Source of the DNA: Thermanaerothrix solaris
Lineage (GTDB): Bacteria; Chloroflexota; Anaerolineae; Anaerolineales; Anaerolineaceae
NCBI RefSeq assembly: GCF_032334255.1
Contig: NZ_JAUHMF010000010.1
Location: 25,876 to 89,875 of the forward strand
Reading direction: 5' to 3'
Length of the DNA: 64,000 nt
Positions 15,243 to 23,938 of this stretch are shown in pieces; the first letter of the stretch is position 1; the number at the start of each line of letters is the position of its first letter. The notes below the pieces were generated by a model. It did not search any database, was not told where the DNA came from, and saw only the letters and a program-made list of their open reading frames with translations. Position numbers and translations under genes: made by a program.

Positions 15243-15572
15243 CTAACTCAGGAACGTTTCCTCGTCAATTTCCAACTCAATAATGTTTATATACATTCTT
15301 TCGCTGCGAAGGACCTGAATTTCCAAGGTGTTCTCGTAGTGTATAATCAGCCTCACAGTTTCAGCGGCCACCAGGCCATCCTCCACATCGATGAGTTCAA
15401 AGACCGGATCAATACGTTTTCTTTTGAAGTACCCAAACACCTGTGCCACGACAGGTACATCGTGCTCAATGCTTACCTGTATCGCTTTCTGGATCTCGCG
15501 GACATTGTAGGGTGTCAGAGGAATGATTAAGGTATATGACTTTGGATACACATTGGTAATAATTGCCTTCAT
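15243..15572 (-). CDS. Hypothetical protein, 109 aa
   Basis: Begins at the ATG at 15572. The product is a compact alpha/beta protein (MKAIITNVYPKSYTLIIPLT then VREIQKAIQVSIEHDVPVVA and FGYFKRKRID). No close Shine-Dalgarno is seen; a GGCGG-rich sequence lies about 20 bases upstream. Base composition is noticeably more AT-rich than in its neighbours, which may mean separate acquisition. No family recognised. Confidence 0.55.
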   Translation of the reverse strand: MKAIITNVYPKSYTLIIPLTPYNVREIQKAIQVSIEHDVPVVAQVFGYFKRKRIDPVFELIDVEDGLVAAETVRLIIHYENTLEIQVLRSERMYINIIELEIDEETFLS

Positions 15573-15621
15573 CGGGGATCTACGGCGGAAGCCGCCCCTT
15601 TCCACAAACCTGTGTAGTAGT

Positions 15622-15981
15622 TTACAAGGTATTCAAGACGTTCTGGGCGAAATCCTGTGACCAAAGCATTTCCCAGACGGCGGTTAGGACTTGGTAGTCG
15701 TTTTGGGCCACAAGGTTGGTCAAGGCATCGATAAGTGTTGGCGTTTCAGGATGCCCGTAGATTCCAATACGTTGCAAGTCCCAACCGAGGCCGACTTTGA
15801 ACTCGAAGGGGTTCACGGGGCGTCCCTGGAGCCATGCGTTCTCGGCCTGTTTCCAGCGGAAAAAGAGGGGTTGAAAAGCGTTGACCCGGTCGTGGGTATC
15901 TGTATAGTGCGGGGTCATACGGATCAATATGGCAGTGATTTGATAGACGTGGTCGAGGACATTAGAGGACATCTCTTGCAT
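15622..15981 (-). CDS. Hypothetical protein, 119 aa
   Basis: The ATG at 15981 is preceded by AGAAAGAGAG; an alternative ATG three codons later (15972) is equally possible. Helical protein with many Trp and Gln residues (VLDHVYQITAILIRMTPHYT ... WEMLWSQDFAQNVLNTL). Function unknown. Confidence 0.55.
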   Translation of the reverse strand: MQEMSSNVLDHVYQITAILIRMTPHYTDTHDRVNAFQPLFFRWKQAENAWLQGRPVNPFEFKVGLGWDLQRIGIYGHPETPTLIDALTNLVAQNDYQVLTAVWEMLWSQDFAQNVLNTL

Positions 15982-16030
15982 CTCTCTTTCTTGTGACAAT
16001 AGGCAAAGGTTTACGCCACACCCACAGACA

Positions 16031-16369
16031 TCAATACCAAGCCTCGAGGTGACAACCCGCCTTGCCGTAGGCGGTGAACATACGGCGCAGATCCTCAAAC
16101 TCTTCTGGGGTAATATCATACTCCTCCAAGAACGACGGATCGTAGTTCATGCTGTTGAGACGCTCGGCGATTTGGCGCACCTCCGAATTGCTCAGGTCAT
16201 TGTGCAGATCGAACCCAAGCACAGACACAAAGAAATCATTGTAGTAGCCGCCGCGAAACGAGCCGTTGCCGTGCTCGCTGAACAAACCGCCCACCAAATT
16301 GAGTTCCGGGTTGAATTCCAGATACGTCTTTTCGCCGTTCCGGTTGTACCAAATGTTATCGAGTCCCAT
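16031..16369 (-). CDS. Hypothetical protein, 112 aa
   Basis: Starts at the ATG at 16369, six bases after GGAGG. An acidic protein beginning MGLDNIWYNRNGEKTYLEFN, a beta-hairpin-like opening also seen in small phage/plasmid proteins, followed by a glycine-rich stretch (GNGSFRGGYYNDFF) and a helical C-terminal half. It ends 49 bases before the next gene. No function can be given. Confidence 0.6.
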   Translation of the reverse strand: MGLDNIWYNRNGEKTYLEFNPELNLVGGLFSEHGNGSFRGGYYNDFFVSVLGFDLHNDLSNSEVRQIAERLNSMNYDPSFLEEYDITPEEFEDLRRMFTAYGKAGCHLEAWY

Positions 16370-16387
16370 AGCGAACCTCCTGGTTGC

Positions 16388-16427
16388 CGGGTTTCCCCTA
16401 TCACCTAAAGGCGATAGAGGAAACCCG
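16388..16427. terminator. Near-perfect hairpin after the csx16-like gene
   Basis: Fifteen-base arms (16388-16402 and 16413-16427) with a single mismatch and a ten-base loop. It lies between the Csx16-like stop and the next gene. There is no strong T-tract on the minus strand, so it may be a Rho-assisted terminator or an mRNA processing site rather than a classic terminator. Confidence 0.4.
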
Positions 16428-16445
16428 TATGTTTTAATGGTTGAT

Positions 16446-16733
16446 CTACCAATCCTGGACGCGCTGGATTTTATATTCCACGAGCATCGCCCCGGCGTTT
16501 TCCATATCCTGGAGGGTATATTCCTGACCTCGTGGTGCCTTACCGACGGGGTACTCGATGGCGATATAGCGGGCGGTAAGGGCAGCAAGGTTAGCGGGGA
16601 GGTTGCCGGCGACCTCGTTATCGCGCACCAGGTCCTCGGAAGCCTCCTTGTAAACGGGGGCGTCGGTGAATTCGGGCAGGCGTTTGCGGATGAATTCTGC
16701 GGCGGCGTCATGACGGGTAACGATGAGTTTCAT
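16446..16733 (-). CDS. csx16: Csx16-like protein (putative ring nuclease / anti-CRISPR)
   Basis: A 95-residue protein starting at the ATG at 16733, eight bases after GGAGG. It shows the Csx16 (VVA1548-family) pattern in order: an N-terminal strand with VTRH and an Ala, then VAGNLPANLAAL (family consensus VIGTLPVNLAA), a RYI.IEYPV strand, RGQEY (consensus RGRELS), and GAMLVEYKI (consensus GARLxEYxV). Csx16 proteins accompany type III CRISPR-Cas systems and are linked to degrading the cyclic oligoadenylate messenger. No cas gene or CRISPR array is present in this window, so on a mobile element the gene is better read as a possible anti-type III defence. The family call comes from motif order; I could not run a profile search. 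Confidence 0.65.
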   Translation of the reverse strand: MKLIVTRHDAAAEFIRKRLPEFTDAPVYKEASEDLVRDNEVAGNLPANLAALTARYIAIEYPVGKAPRGQEYTLQDMENAGAMLVEYKIQRVQDW

Positions 16734-16823
16734 AAGATGGTCCTCCTTCACGAGTAGATAGTGGATACGTCTAATAGGTTAATCTTCACATCGGGATCTG
16801 TCATGCGGGAAAACCCGTAATTT

Positions 16824-19298
16824 TCACTCCCAGAGGTAGAGTTCACTGGTATCGATAGGAGTTGATATAGATGAGGTGCTTTGCTGGATGGCGGCGAAAG
16901 CCTGGCTGAGAAGGGAACGCATATTAGGAGGCACGACCTGGGACAAGGATGCGGTAACGCGTTCCTGCCAGCCGTCTGGGGAATAATAGTCATTGGGGTG
17001 AGCGGCGATAACATCGCGGATGAGTTGGCGGACGCGCTGGTGGTTGACGGGGACGAGGGGGTCAACGCGGATGACGGTAGGGGGCTGCCAGCGGCCGCCG
17101 ATGCGGGCGCGCAGCCAAGCGTGGAGGGAAGGGAGGTCCGGGGTGACGTCGCCGTAGCGCATTTCGGAGGAAAGGGTTTGGCGGATGAGGTTAGCATCCT
17201 CGGGGTCTGGGGAGAAGAAGACCTGGGTGCTTGTATTGGCTAGAAGGGACTGGACGACGGGGAGCATGGTTTCGATGGAGCGCATCATGGAGAGGGACTG
17301 AGCCAGGACGAACGTGCGTGCGCCGAACTTAGCGCCCTCGGAGAGCATAGATTCGAGGCGCATGCCGACGCCGATTTCCTGGGCCTCGTCGACGATGAAC
17401 CAGAAAGGGATAGGCTGGGTCAGGGTTTGCTGGCGGTAGGCGGCCTCGAAGACGTTATAGACCACGCTGGCGACCAAGCGTGCCGATTCGCGGCCCATGA
17501 TGCCGGTAGGCAAGCGCAAGATGATCCAGGCGCGTTCCTGGATCCAGCGTTCGATAGGGGCAAAAGCGTCCTGGTGCATTGAGGCGAAGAGCCAGGGGGA
17601 AAGTTCGAGGGCCATAACCTTTGAGATGACGGGAGAGACAACCTCGGTGACCCAGGACTGCTGGGCGGCATTCATACTCTCGCCGGTTGTTTGGCCGAGG
17701 AGGGCGTCGAGGGCCATGGTACCGAGGCGTTCGGCCGGAGGGAGGTACTGCATAGCGGTTTCGTGACGCCAGCGGGGATTGAAGGCGAGGAAGACGGTAT
17801 GGAGCAGGCCCATGCGCGCGCTGGGGTTATGGAGGTTCCAGGCGTGGGCGAGGCGGAAGAGGCCGAGGAGGGTAGCCTGCATACGAGGGCCCCAGTAGTC
17901 CTCCCAGATACGGCGGCCGATTTGGATAATGGCGTTACCGGCCCAGGCGTAATCGGGGACGGCGAGGAGGTTAAGGGGGATGAGTTCAGGTTCGTCGGGG
18001 GTGATGATGCGGAGGCGCTGGACGGCGTAGGCGCGTTGGGGTTCGGGGAGTTCGTCGAGAGCCTGGAGAAAGGCGTCGGCCAAGCCGAGGTGGGGATCGA
18101 CGAGAAAGATACCGGGGGCATTCTCGCCGCGGGTGACGAGGTTGCGGAGCATTTGGTAGACGAGGGAGGATTTTCCGGTGCGGGAGCCGCCGATGATGAG
18201 GCCGTGGCCGTCGGGGTCGATCCCGATGGGGGCCTGGTTTTGGGCGCTGTAGCCGACCTTGAAGGGGGCGTTAAGGAGAGCGGGAGAAGCGGGGGGAAAG
18301 GGCACGTCCTGGCGGGTATCGGGGGCCCAGAGGGCGGTTCCCTCACTGCTTTCCGGGGGTGAGATCAAGGCGGCGAGGTCAGAGGCGGGGAGGGGAAACT
18401 GGTAGCGGCGCACTTGAGGCCAGAGGGTACCGGAGAAAGGCTTCCAGGCCGCGTTACCGCTCAAGGGGTTGAAGTTATGGGAAGCGGCGTAGAGGATGAT
18501 GGCGGTGGCGAAGAGGGGTTCGCGGGTGCGTTGAAGGAGGAGTTCGCGGGGGATGGAGCGATAGCGCATCCATTGAGAGGCGTTGACGCCGGCGATGACG
18601 GTCAGGATACCGCCGGCCATGGTACCCAAGACGGCCGCGGGGTATGGCCACCAACCGGCGAGGGCGCCGCCGGCGAGGGTACCGGCGGTGAGGGTGCCGG
18701 TGATGGCCATGATCTGGTTGAGGCGGAGGCGGAGGTTCCAGAGGTTGGGGTGGTCGTCATCGACGCCGCCGGAGGAGCCGTAGGCATAGGCAGCGAGGGC
18801 GCGGAGTTCGGACTGAAGGCGGTGATGGCGATCCAGGAGCCAAATTTGGAGGACGGCGGGCTGGTGGGTACGTCGGGCGATATCGAGGAGGTAGCCGGCG
18901 AGGGCGAGCATGACATCGCCCTCGCCGGTTCCGATAGACGGAAAGAGATCGGAGGGGACGAGAGCAAAGCCGCCGCTTTGGAGTGGCGGATGGGTGCCGA
19001 GAGCCTCCCAGCGGGCCTGTTGGTGGACCAAAGATGCCCAGGTACCGGTTGCGGCCTCGCCCTGGCCTGGGGGGGCGTAGAAACGGAGGCGGAAGCCGTG
19101 TGTAGCGTCGGCGGAGAGTTCGAAGACGACGGGGAGGGTCAGATGGCCGAGCCAATCGGCGACCTGGGTGCGGATGCGCTCCACGGGGATGGAAGGAAGG
19201 CGCATTTCCCACATATGCCAGAGGCCGTTGCAGTAAGGGCAGTTCGGGAAGGTCTCGTCGTAGGTGGATCCGCAGGTAAGGCAGAGGTTGGGGGTCAT
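16824..19298 (-). CDS. VirD4/TraD-type coupling ATPase with N-terminal zinc ribbon
   Basis: An 824-residue ATPase. The ATG at 19298 overlaps the upstream stop (ATGA). Residues 1-25 hold a zinc ribbon (Cys6, Cys9, Cys20, Cys23); one or two membrane helices lie near 195-245; the P-loop GGSRTGKS is near 370-377, and FWFIVDEAQEIG, the Walker B region, lies about 270 residues later, followed by GARTFVLAQSL. This is the layout of FtsK/VirD4-like coupling proteins that bring DNA to the secretion channel, though the zinc ribbon and large N-terminal domain are unusual. No relaxase partner is visible in the window. Confidence 0.8.
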   Translation of the reverse strand: MTPNLCLTCGSTYDETFPNCPYCNGLWHMWEMRLPSIPVERIRTQVADWLGHLTLPVVFELSADATHGFRLRFYAPPGQGEAATGTWASLVHQQARWEALGTHPPLQSGGFALVPSDLFPSIGTGEGDVMLALAGYLLDIARRTHQPAVLQIWLLDRHHRLQSELRALAAYAYGSSGGVDDDHPNLWNLRLRLNQIMAITGTLTAGTLAGGALAGWWPYPAAVLGTMAGGILTVIAGVNASQWMRYRSIPRELLLQRTREPLFATAIILYAASHNFNPLSGNAAWKPFSGTLWPQVRRYQFPLPASDLAALISPPESSEGTALWAPDTRQDVPFPPASPALLNAPFKVGYSAQNQAPIGIDPDGHGLIIGGSRTGKSSLVYQMLRNLVTRGENAPGIFLVDPHLGLADAFLQALDELPEPQRAYAVQRLRIITPDEPELIPLNLLAVPDYAWAGNAIIQIGRRIWEDYWGPRMQATLLGLFRLAHAWNLHNPSARMGLLHTVFLAFNPRWRHETAMQYLPPAERLGTMALDALLGQTTGESMNAAQQSWVTEVVSPVISKVMALELSPWLFASMHQDAFAPIERWIQERAWIILRLPTGIMGRESARLVASVVYNVFEAAYRQQTLTQPIPFWFIVDEAQEIGVGMRLESMLSEGAKFGARTFVLAQSLSMMRSIETMLPVVQSLLANTSTQVFFSPDPEDANLIRQTLSSEMRYGDVTPDLPSLHAWLRARIGGRWQPPTVIRVDPLVPVNHQRVRQLIRDVIAAHPNDYYSPDGWQERVTASLSQVVPPNMRSLLSQAFAAIQQSTSSISTPIDTSELYLWE

Positions 19299-20257
19299 CG
19301 TTGGTTCACCACAGGCAGTTTTTGAGGTTGGAGTCCGGTGAGGAGATTCGTTGCGACCCATGCACCGGTGTAGCGTCCGCGGGCGATGCGGGCCCAGGTG
19401 CGGTCAGGGGAGACGCCGTCGATGCGGAAGCAGGTATTTTTGCTCACGGTGGCCACCACCCCACCGCCGGGGGTGGAGCGGATGTTGAGGCGATCGACGC
19501 TGGCGCAGCCTGAAGGCAGGTAGATGCCGCTGGTCCAGATGCCGAAGCCGAGAAAGGTCAGGATCAAAGCCGCGACCGCCAGGGCGAACCGAGGGGTCAA
19601 ACGCTTGTTCGCCACCTGTGGTTTCGAGGCAACCTGAAGGGCATTGATGCGCTGAGTAGGCTGAAGTTTCCAGTCCCGGGTTAGGACTTGAAGGTGTGCG
19701 GGGGAATACGTTAGAGCGGTGCTTTCGGCGGTGTGGGTGTCGTGGATTTTGATGCGTTCGACCAACTCATCGAGTCCGAGGGTAATCCAGACATGGCGGT
19801 GATGCTGTTTGAGCCAGGTGGAGACGCGGAAAGCGGCCAAGGTGCTTCGGGTATCCGGGCTGGGGTTAGGGACGAGGACATAAGCGTACACCCTGCCGTT
19901 GAAGGTCATTTTGCGGCTTTTGAAGAGTTTGAACAGGCGGGTTCGGACGTGGTTGGCGGTGTTCTCCGCCTGCTGGACAGGGGTTTCGGGTTGCTCGCGG
20001 TACAGATTGACGATCTCCTCGCCGTCCAGCCACCAGCGTCCGTCCGGATCGATGTGGATATTGCCGATCTTATCCTTGATCTCGATGACATGAACGGCGT
20101 GGGGGGTAATAATAACGAGGTCCGGGCGTCGTCCGATGTCCACATTGAGGCAGATGGCCAGGGCGTCGTCCTGGAGCCGCTGAGCCAGATCTCGCACCAG
20201 TGTAGCGCTGAGGTCTTCGACGATGGTAGTATCCTGACGGATCAGAATCTGGACCAA
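19295..20257 (-). CDS. NERD-domain membrane protein with C-terminal SH3b
   Basis: A 320-residue protein from the TTG at 20257, which has AGGAGG five bases upstream. Residues about 15-165 are a NERD domain: RRPDLVIITPHAVHVIEIKD gives the nuclease-like Asp46 and Glu59-x-Lys61. After a linker there is one membrane span (about 222-243) and an extracytoplasmic SH3b domain (VDRLNIRSTPGGGVVATVS ... GAWVATNLL). NERD is thought to act on nucleic acid at the cytoplasmic face, while SH3b contacts the wall. Cotranscription with the coupling ATPase suggests work on DNA entering or leaving the channel. The combination is inferred from motifs. Confidence 0.75.
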   Translation of the reverse strand: MVQILIRQDTTIVEDLSATLVRDLAQRLQDDALAICLNVDIGRRPDLVIITPHAVHVIEIKDKIGNIHIDPDGRWWLDGEEIVNLYREQPETPVQQAENTANHVRTRLFKLFKSRKMTFNGRVYAYVLVPNPSPDTRSTLAAFRVSTWLKQHHRHVWITLGLDELVERIKIHDTHTAESTALTYSPAHLQVLTRDWKLQPTQRINALQVASKPQVANKRLTPRFALAVAALILTFLGFGIWTSGIYLPSGCASVDRLNIRSTPGGGVVATVSKNTCFRIDGVSPDRTWARIARGRYTGAWVATNLLTGLQPQKLPVVNQR

Positions 20258-20541
20258 GAGGGCCTCCTGGGGCGGGGTTTGATGGTAGGGAGGAGTGTGC
20301 GGAGCAAGTTGTAACTGGTCTGGGAACGGGGGTAATAGCGTCCTTTGACTTCCAGGGAACTCAGGTTATCGACATACACAATTTGTTCCACGAGGTCATT
20401 GAAGACGGGTTCATCCAGTGCCCAATCCTCGGGGCCGACGCCGATATAGGCGTCGGTTATCAGATCGCGGATCCAGAGGATAGGCCAATCGTTGACCACT
20501 TCGACGTAGAAATCGGTTTCCGACCAGACGGGGGAAGGCAT
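20242..20541 (-). CDS. Hypothetical protein, 99 aa
   Basis: Starts at the ATG at 20541, seven bases after GAGGTG. Predicted as a small beta/alpha protein (VWSETDFYVEVVNDWPILWI ... VEQIVYVDNLSSLEVKGRYY) with an Arg/Pro-rich tail overlapping the next start. Lies between the second VirB4 and the NERD gene. No family recognised. Confidence 0.6.
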   Translation of the reverse strand: MPSPVWSETDFYVEVVNDWPILWIRDLITDAYIGVGPEDWALDEPVFNDLVEQIVYVDNLSSLEVKGRYYPRSQTSYNLLRTLLPTIKPRPRRPSWSRF

Positions 20542-20555
20542 AAGAACACCTCGGT

Positions 20556-22304
20556 TTAGCGGTTTTTGTAGTAGTTCCAGACCCGGAGCCAAGCGTCCGG
20601 GACGATGACACGGACGGGGAAGAGGGCGGAGCGGCGTCCGGCGGGTGAAGCGAGGAAGACGCGTGGAGGGAGGGCGGTGATGCTTTCGGCGCGGCTTTTA
20701 GCCTCGCTTTCGGGGATGCCGATGCTGCGCAGGAAGCCGTATGCCTCGTCCAAGCCAAGGCGTCCGACGAAGGTGGTCGAGGCCAGGCTGAGGGAGGAAG
20801 GGTTAGCGGAGAGGTCGCCGGGCAAGTGGGTGACCAGGGTGACGCCGATGCCGCGTTTGCGGGCGCGGCGTCCGAGTTCGTCGAGCATATCGCTGAAGAC
20901 GCCGCGGCGGCCCATAAGTCGCCAGCCCTCGTCGATGAAGACATCGAAGGGTTGGGAGCCGTGGGTGACGGCATGGTAGATGAACCAGGCGAGCATGAAA
21001 TAGACGACGTTGCGGTTTTCCTCGCGCAGGGTGGAGAGGTCGAAATTGATCCAGCGGGGGTGGTCGAGGGTATTGAGGAGGGAGAGGGAGATCAAGGCCT
21101 TAGGGCGGTCGAAGAGGCCGTCGAGGATGCCGCCGGCGGCGTAGATGCGGAGGGTGCTGACGAGGGAGATGGCATTGGGGTCGGCGGAAGTTGCCAGTGC
21201 CTCGCGCAGGTCGGCCAGGGACATTTTACCCGGGCGGTGCTGCCAGCGTTTTTGGACGGCGTCGTGGAGGACGGCGATTTCCTCGGGGACGAGGGGGGAG
21301 CGGAGGGCGCCGAGGACGAACTGGGCGGCCATGAGCATATCGGCGGGGGTTTGTGCTTCCAGGGGATGGAGCAAGCAGGTATCGGGGTCATCGGGGATGC
21401 GCATGGGGAGGTTGATGCCGCCGAGGTGTTGGCAGAGGCGGCTGTTTTCGCCCTCGGGGTCGAGGGTGATGACGGTGCGGCCCTGGAGGAGGCGTTGGGT
21501 GAGGATGAGGCGCATGAGGGTCGTTTTACCGGAGCCCATTTCACCCAGGATGAGGGTAGTAGCGTGTGGGGGTTGTTCGGCGGTAGGGTCGAGGCCGTAG
21601 AGGAAGGAATAGTAGACATCGCGTCCGTCATGCTCGTGCATACCGATCCAGACGGCGTCGCCGGGGACGGGGATATTGCGGGATGGGAGGGGCATGAGCG
21701 GGATGACATCCTCGATCATCAGGGTGGTGCGGTCGAAGGGTGGGATGAGGTTACCGCCGGGCTGGAGATGGAGCAGAGCTTGTTCGGGGATATAGTAGAA
21801 GGTTTGAGGGATGAGGCCGCGGGCGCGCAGGGTTGCGGCGACGATACGGCGGGCCTCCTGACCGCGGTCGAGGAGGTCTTTTGGGGCGAAGTAAGCGGCG
21901 GCGGCGAAGGTGTCGTAGGCCGGATCGCCCATGGCCAGGCGGGACTCGGCGGCGTCGAGGGAATGATCGACCGCCTGTTCGGCCATAGAGGGTCGGCGTC
22001 CGGTTTTTTCGGCCAGAGCCATGAGGACGCCTTCCATGAAGGTGCGGCGGGCGCGCAGGGCATGTCCGGCGGTATCGGGTTGGAGGCGGCGCAGGGTGAG
22101 GGAATAGAACATCGGGATGCCGGGGGCAATGAAGTCGGCGGAGCGCAAGCCGTTCCAGCCCTTATGGATCAATCCGGTTGAACGGAGGGTGAGTGGGAAG
22201 AGGCCGCCTTCGGGGAAGAGGAGATAGTCCTCGCTGAGGCTGAAGGCATCGGGGGCGGTTTGGGCGTGGATTTGATCAAGGGGGACGACGGTTGTTGGGG
22301 GCAT
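20556..22304 (-). CDS. VirB4-type conjugation ATPase (second copy)
   Basis: A 582-residue protein whose ATG at 22304 overlaps the M23 stop (TGATG). The P-loop GEMGSGKT is near residue 255 and is followed by VITLDPEGEN; the Walker B region is FDVFIDEGWRLMG near 445, followed by GVTLVTHLPGDL. The N-terminal part matches VirB4 proteins of Gram-positive conjugation systems. It differs clearly from the first copy at 3619-5739, so the two are ancient paralogues rather than a recent duplication. One may serve DNA transfer and the other the pilus, or both may act in one hexamer. Confidence 0.88.
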   Translation of the reverse strand: MPPTTVVPLDQIHAQTAPDAFSLSEDYLLFPEGGLFPLTLRSTGLIHKGWNGLRSADFIAPGIPMFYSLTLRRLQPDTAGHALRARRTFMEGVLMALAEKTGRRPSMAEQAVDHSLDAAESRLAMGDPAYDTFAAAAYFAPKDLLDRGQEARRIVAATLRARGLIPQTFYYIPEQALLHLQPGGNLIPPFDRTTLMIEDVIPLMPLPSRNIPVPGDAVWIGMHEHDGRDVYYSFLYGLDPTAEQPPHATTLILGEMGSGKTTLMRLILTQRLLQGRTVITLDPEGENSRLCQHLGGINLPMRIPDDPDTCLLHPLEAQTPADMLMAAQFVLGALRSPLVPEEIAVLHDAVQKRWQHRPGKMSLADLREALATSADPNAISLVSTLRIYAAGGILDGLFDRPKALISLSLLNTLDHPRWINFDLSTLREENRNVVYFMLAWFIYHAVTHGSQPFDVFIDEGWRLMGRRGVFSDMLDELGRRARKRGIGVTLVTHLPGDLSANPSSLSLASTTFVGRLGLDEAYGFLRSIGIPESEAKSRAESITALPPRVFLASPAGRRSALFPVRVIVPDAWLRVWNYYKNR

Positions 22305-22993
22305 CAGGGCAGTTCCTCCTTGAGGTGATACCAAGAGCAATCGGCGGATTGTCCGGGGAGCCAAATGGCGTTAGGATCAACGGGTTTCCAGCGTTCCTCG
22401 CGTTCGTTCCAGAGGCGCACCTCGAAATGGACGTGAGGGCCGGTGGAGTTGCCGGTGGAGCCGCAGCGTCCGATGGGGGTTCCGGCGGTGACGATATCGC
22501 CCGGGGCGACCCAGAGTTCGGAATTATGGGCCAGATAGACCTGGACGCCGTTATTTTCGATCACGACGAGGTTGCCGTAGCCGACGCGTGACCAGCCGGC
22601 GAAGACGACCTTCCCGCCGTAGGGGGTATAGACGGGGAGGTCCTCACGGCCGTAGCAGCCGAAGTCGATGCCGGAGTGGACGTAATTGCCTCCTCGGTAG
22701 GTGCCGTAGGTATCGGTGAGGTAGCCGTACTGGGGAGGCAAGATGCAGGCGAACGAGACGGGGCCGGTGTAGCCGTCCTTGGGGATGCTTCCGCCGCTGT
22801 AGGGTTCGCCGCTGGTGCCCTCGTGGTCGGTATAGGTCTCCTGGGGGACATCGTTCAGCCAGGCCTGGTAAGCGCCGCGGGCGGGGTCGGGGATCTGGTT
22901 GACGATGCTGGCGGCGGCGGCGGCGAAGAGGGAGACGTAGCACAGCCATGTAATGAAGGGGAGGGCAATGGCGGCGATGAAGATTTTCTTCAC
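22304..22993 (-). CDS. M23-family peptidoglycan endopeptidase (second copy)
   Basis: A 229-residue secreted or membrane-anchored protein: N-terminal hydrophobic segment (residues 4-30), a linker, and a complete LytM domain with His106 and Asp110 (HSGID), His156, and His187/His189 (GPHVHFEV). The GTG at 22993 overlaps the upstream stop (GTGA). It sits next to the second VirB4, as the first M23 sits in the left operon, so each secretion block has its own wall hydrolase. It lacks the calcium-loop insertion of the first copy. Confidence 0.85.
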   Translation of the reverse strand: MKKIFIAAIALPFITWLCYVSLFAAAAASIVNQIPDPARGAYQAWLNDVPQETYTDHEGTSGEPYSGGSIPKDGYTGPVSFACILPPQYGYLTDTYGTYRGGNYVHSGIDFGCYGREDLPVYTPYGGKVVFAGWSRVGYGNLVVIENNGVQVYLAHNSELWVAPGDIVTAGTPIGRCGSTGNSTGPHVHFEVRLWNEREERWKPVDPNAIWLPGQSADCSWYHLKEELP

Positions 22994-23922
22994 AGCAGTC
23001 GTCCCATGCGATCTAGGGGGATTTCGCCGACGCGTCCGCGGGTGAGGCCGATCGAGGCTTCGAGGGAGAGGCCGTTGCGGATCATGTTCATGGAGAGCAG
23101 GTAGCTGGTGACGCTACCGAGGACGACGGGGATGAGGAAGACGGGGGATTCGGTCCAGATACGTCCGAACTCAGGGGCGATGAGGTTGATGAAGAGGATG
23201 ACGCCGGTAGGGACGAGGCCGATAAAGCGGGCCTGCCAGACGGCGCCGGCGGAGGCGGCGCGGGCGCGGGAGAGGATATCCATGACGGCACCGAGGTTGG
23301 TGCGGAGGGTACCGACGAGAGAGGCGATCTCGATGCGTCCCTCGAACGCGGCGATGAGGGCGGTGCCCATGATGTCGACGCCGGGGCTTTGCCAGCGCTG
23401 GGTCCACTGGCGGATGACCTGAGGGTAATCGTCGACGGGGGCAGCGCGGAGTTGTTGGACGAGGTCGCCGATGACGCGCTGACCGGCCTGGCCGACGGAG
23501 CGGGCGGCTTCTTCGAGGGTATCGTTGAGGGAACGTCCCTGGGAGAGCATAGTTTCGATCAAGCCGAGGGCGCGGAGGATATCGCGTGACTGTGCCATGC
23601 GGAAATCCTGGCGTTTTTCGCTCAGGGAGGACTGGTAGAAGATAAAGCCGACGCCGGCCAGGGTAACGGCGGCGACAGGGGAGATCAAGAGGCCGGCCAG
23701 GAAACCGCCCAGGGTCCAGAGGAAAAGGCCGAGGAGGAGTTGGGAAGGTTTGAGGTTGGTGCCGGTTTGGAGGGCCCAGGTTTCGAGATCGAAGCGTTTA
23801 CGGGATGGCGCGGCGATGCCCAATGCGCGGGCCATTGCTGCGTCGCTGAACGAGCGACGCCACCCCAGAGCGATGGGGATGGTGGCGAGGGCAAGGGCGC
23901 CGAGGGCAGCGATTAGGACCAT
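22990..23922 (-). CDS. TadB/T2SF-type membrane assembly protein
   Basis: A 310-residue protein from the ATG at 23922 (AAGGAG upstream). Two hydrophobic N-terminal helices, a cytoplasmic T2SF (GspF-like) domain at about residues 110-235 (SRDILRALGLIETMLSQGRS, EEAARSVGQAGQRVIGDLVQ) and two C-terminal helices match TadB/TadC proteins that hold the inner-membrane platform of type IVc (Flp) pili. The partner-like protein at 39449-40333 is the likely TadC. Lying inside the VirB-like operon, it suggests the two machines are mixed. Confidence 0.75.
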   Translation of the reverse strand: MVLIAALGALALATIPIALGWRRSFSDAAMARALGIAAPSRKRFDLETWALQTGTNLKPSQLLLGLFLWTLGGFLAGLLISPVAAVTLAGVGFIFYQSSLSEKRQDFRMAQSRDILRALGLIETMLSQGRSLNDTLEEAARSVGQAGQRVIGDLVQQLRAAPVDDYPQVIRQWTQRWQSPGVDIMGTALIAAFEGRIEIASLVGTLRTNLGAVMDILSRARAASAGAVWQARFIGLVPTGVILFINLIAPEFGRIWTESPVFLIPVVLGSVTSYLLSMNMIRNGLSLEASIGLTRGRVGEIPLDRMGRLL

Positions 23923-23938
23923 GGCAAGACTCCTTGGA

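Noticed and set aside
18414..19325. Long plus-strand open frame (303 codons) opposite the VirD4-like gene
   Set aside because: Antisense shadow of a gene with P-loop and Walker B; composition of Gly/Glu/Ala only, no domain.
20826..22181. Long plus-strand open frame (451 codons) opposite the second VirB4 gene
   Set aside because: It is antisense to a gene with clear Walker motifs, has an unnatural Glu/Gly/Asp/Ala-rich composition, and lies in GC-rich DNA where antisense frames stay open by chance.
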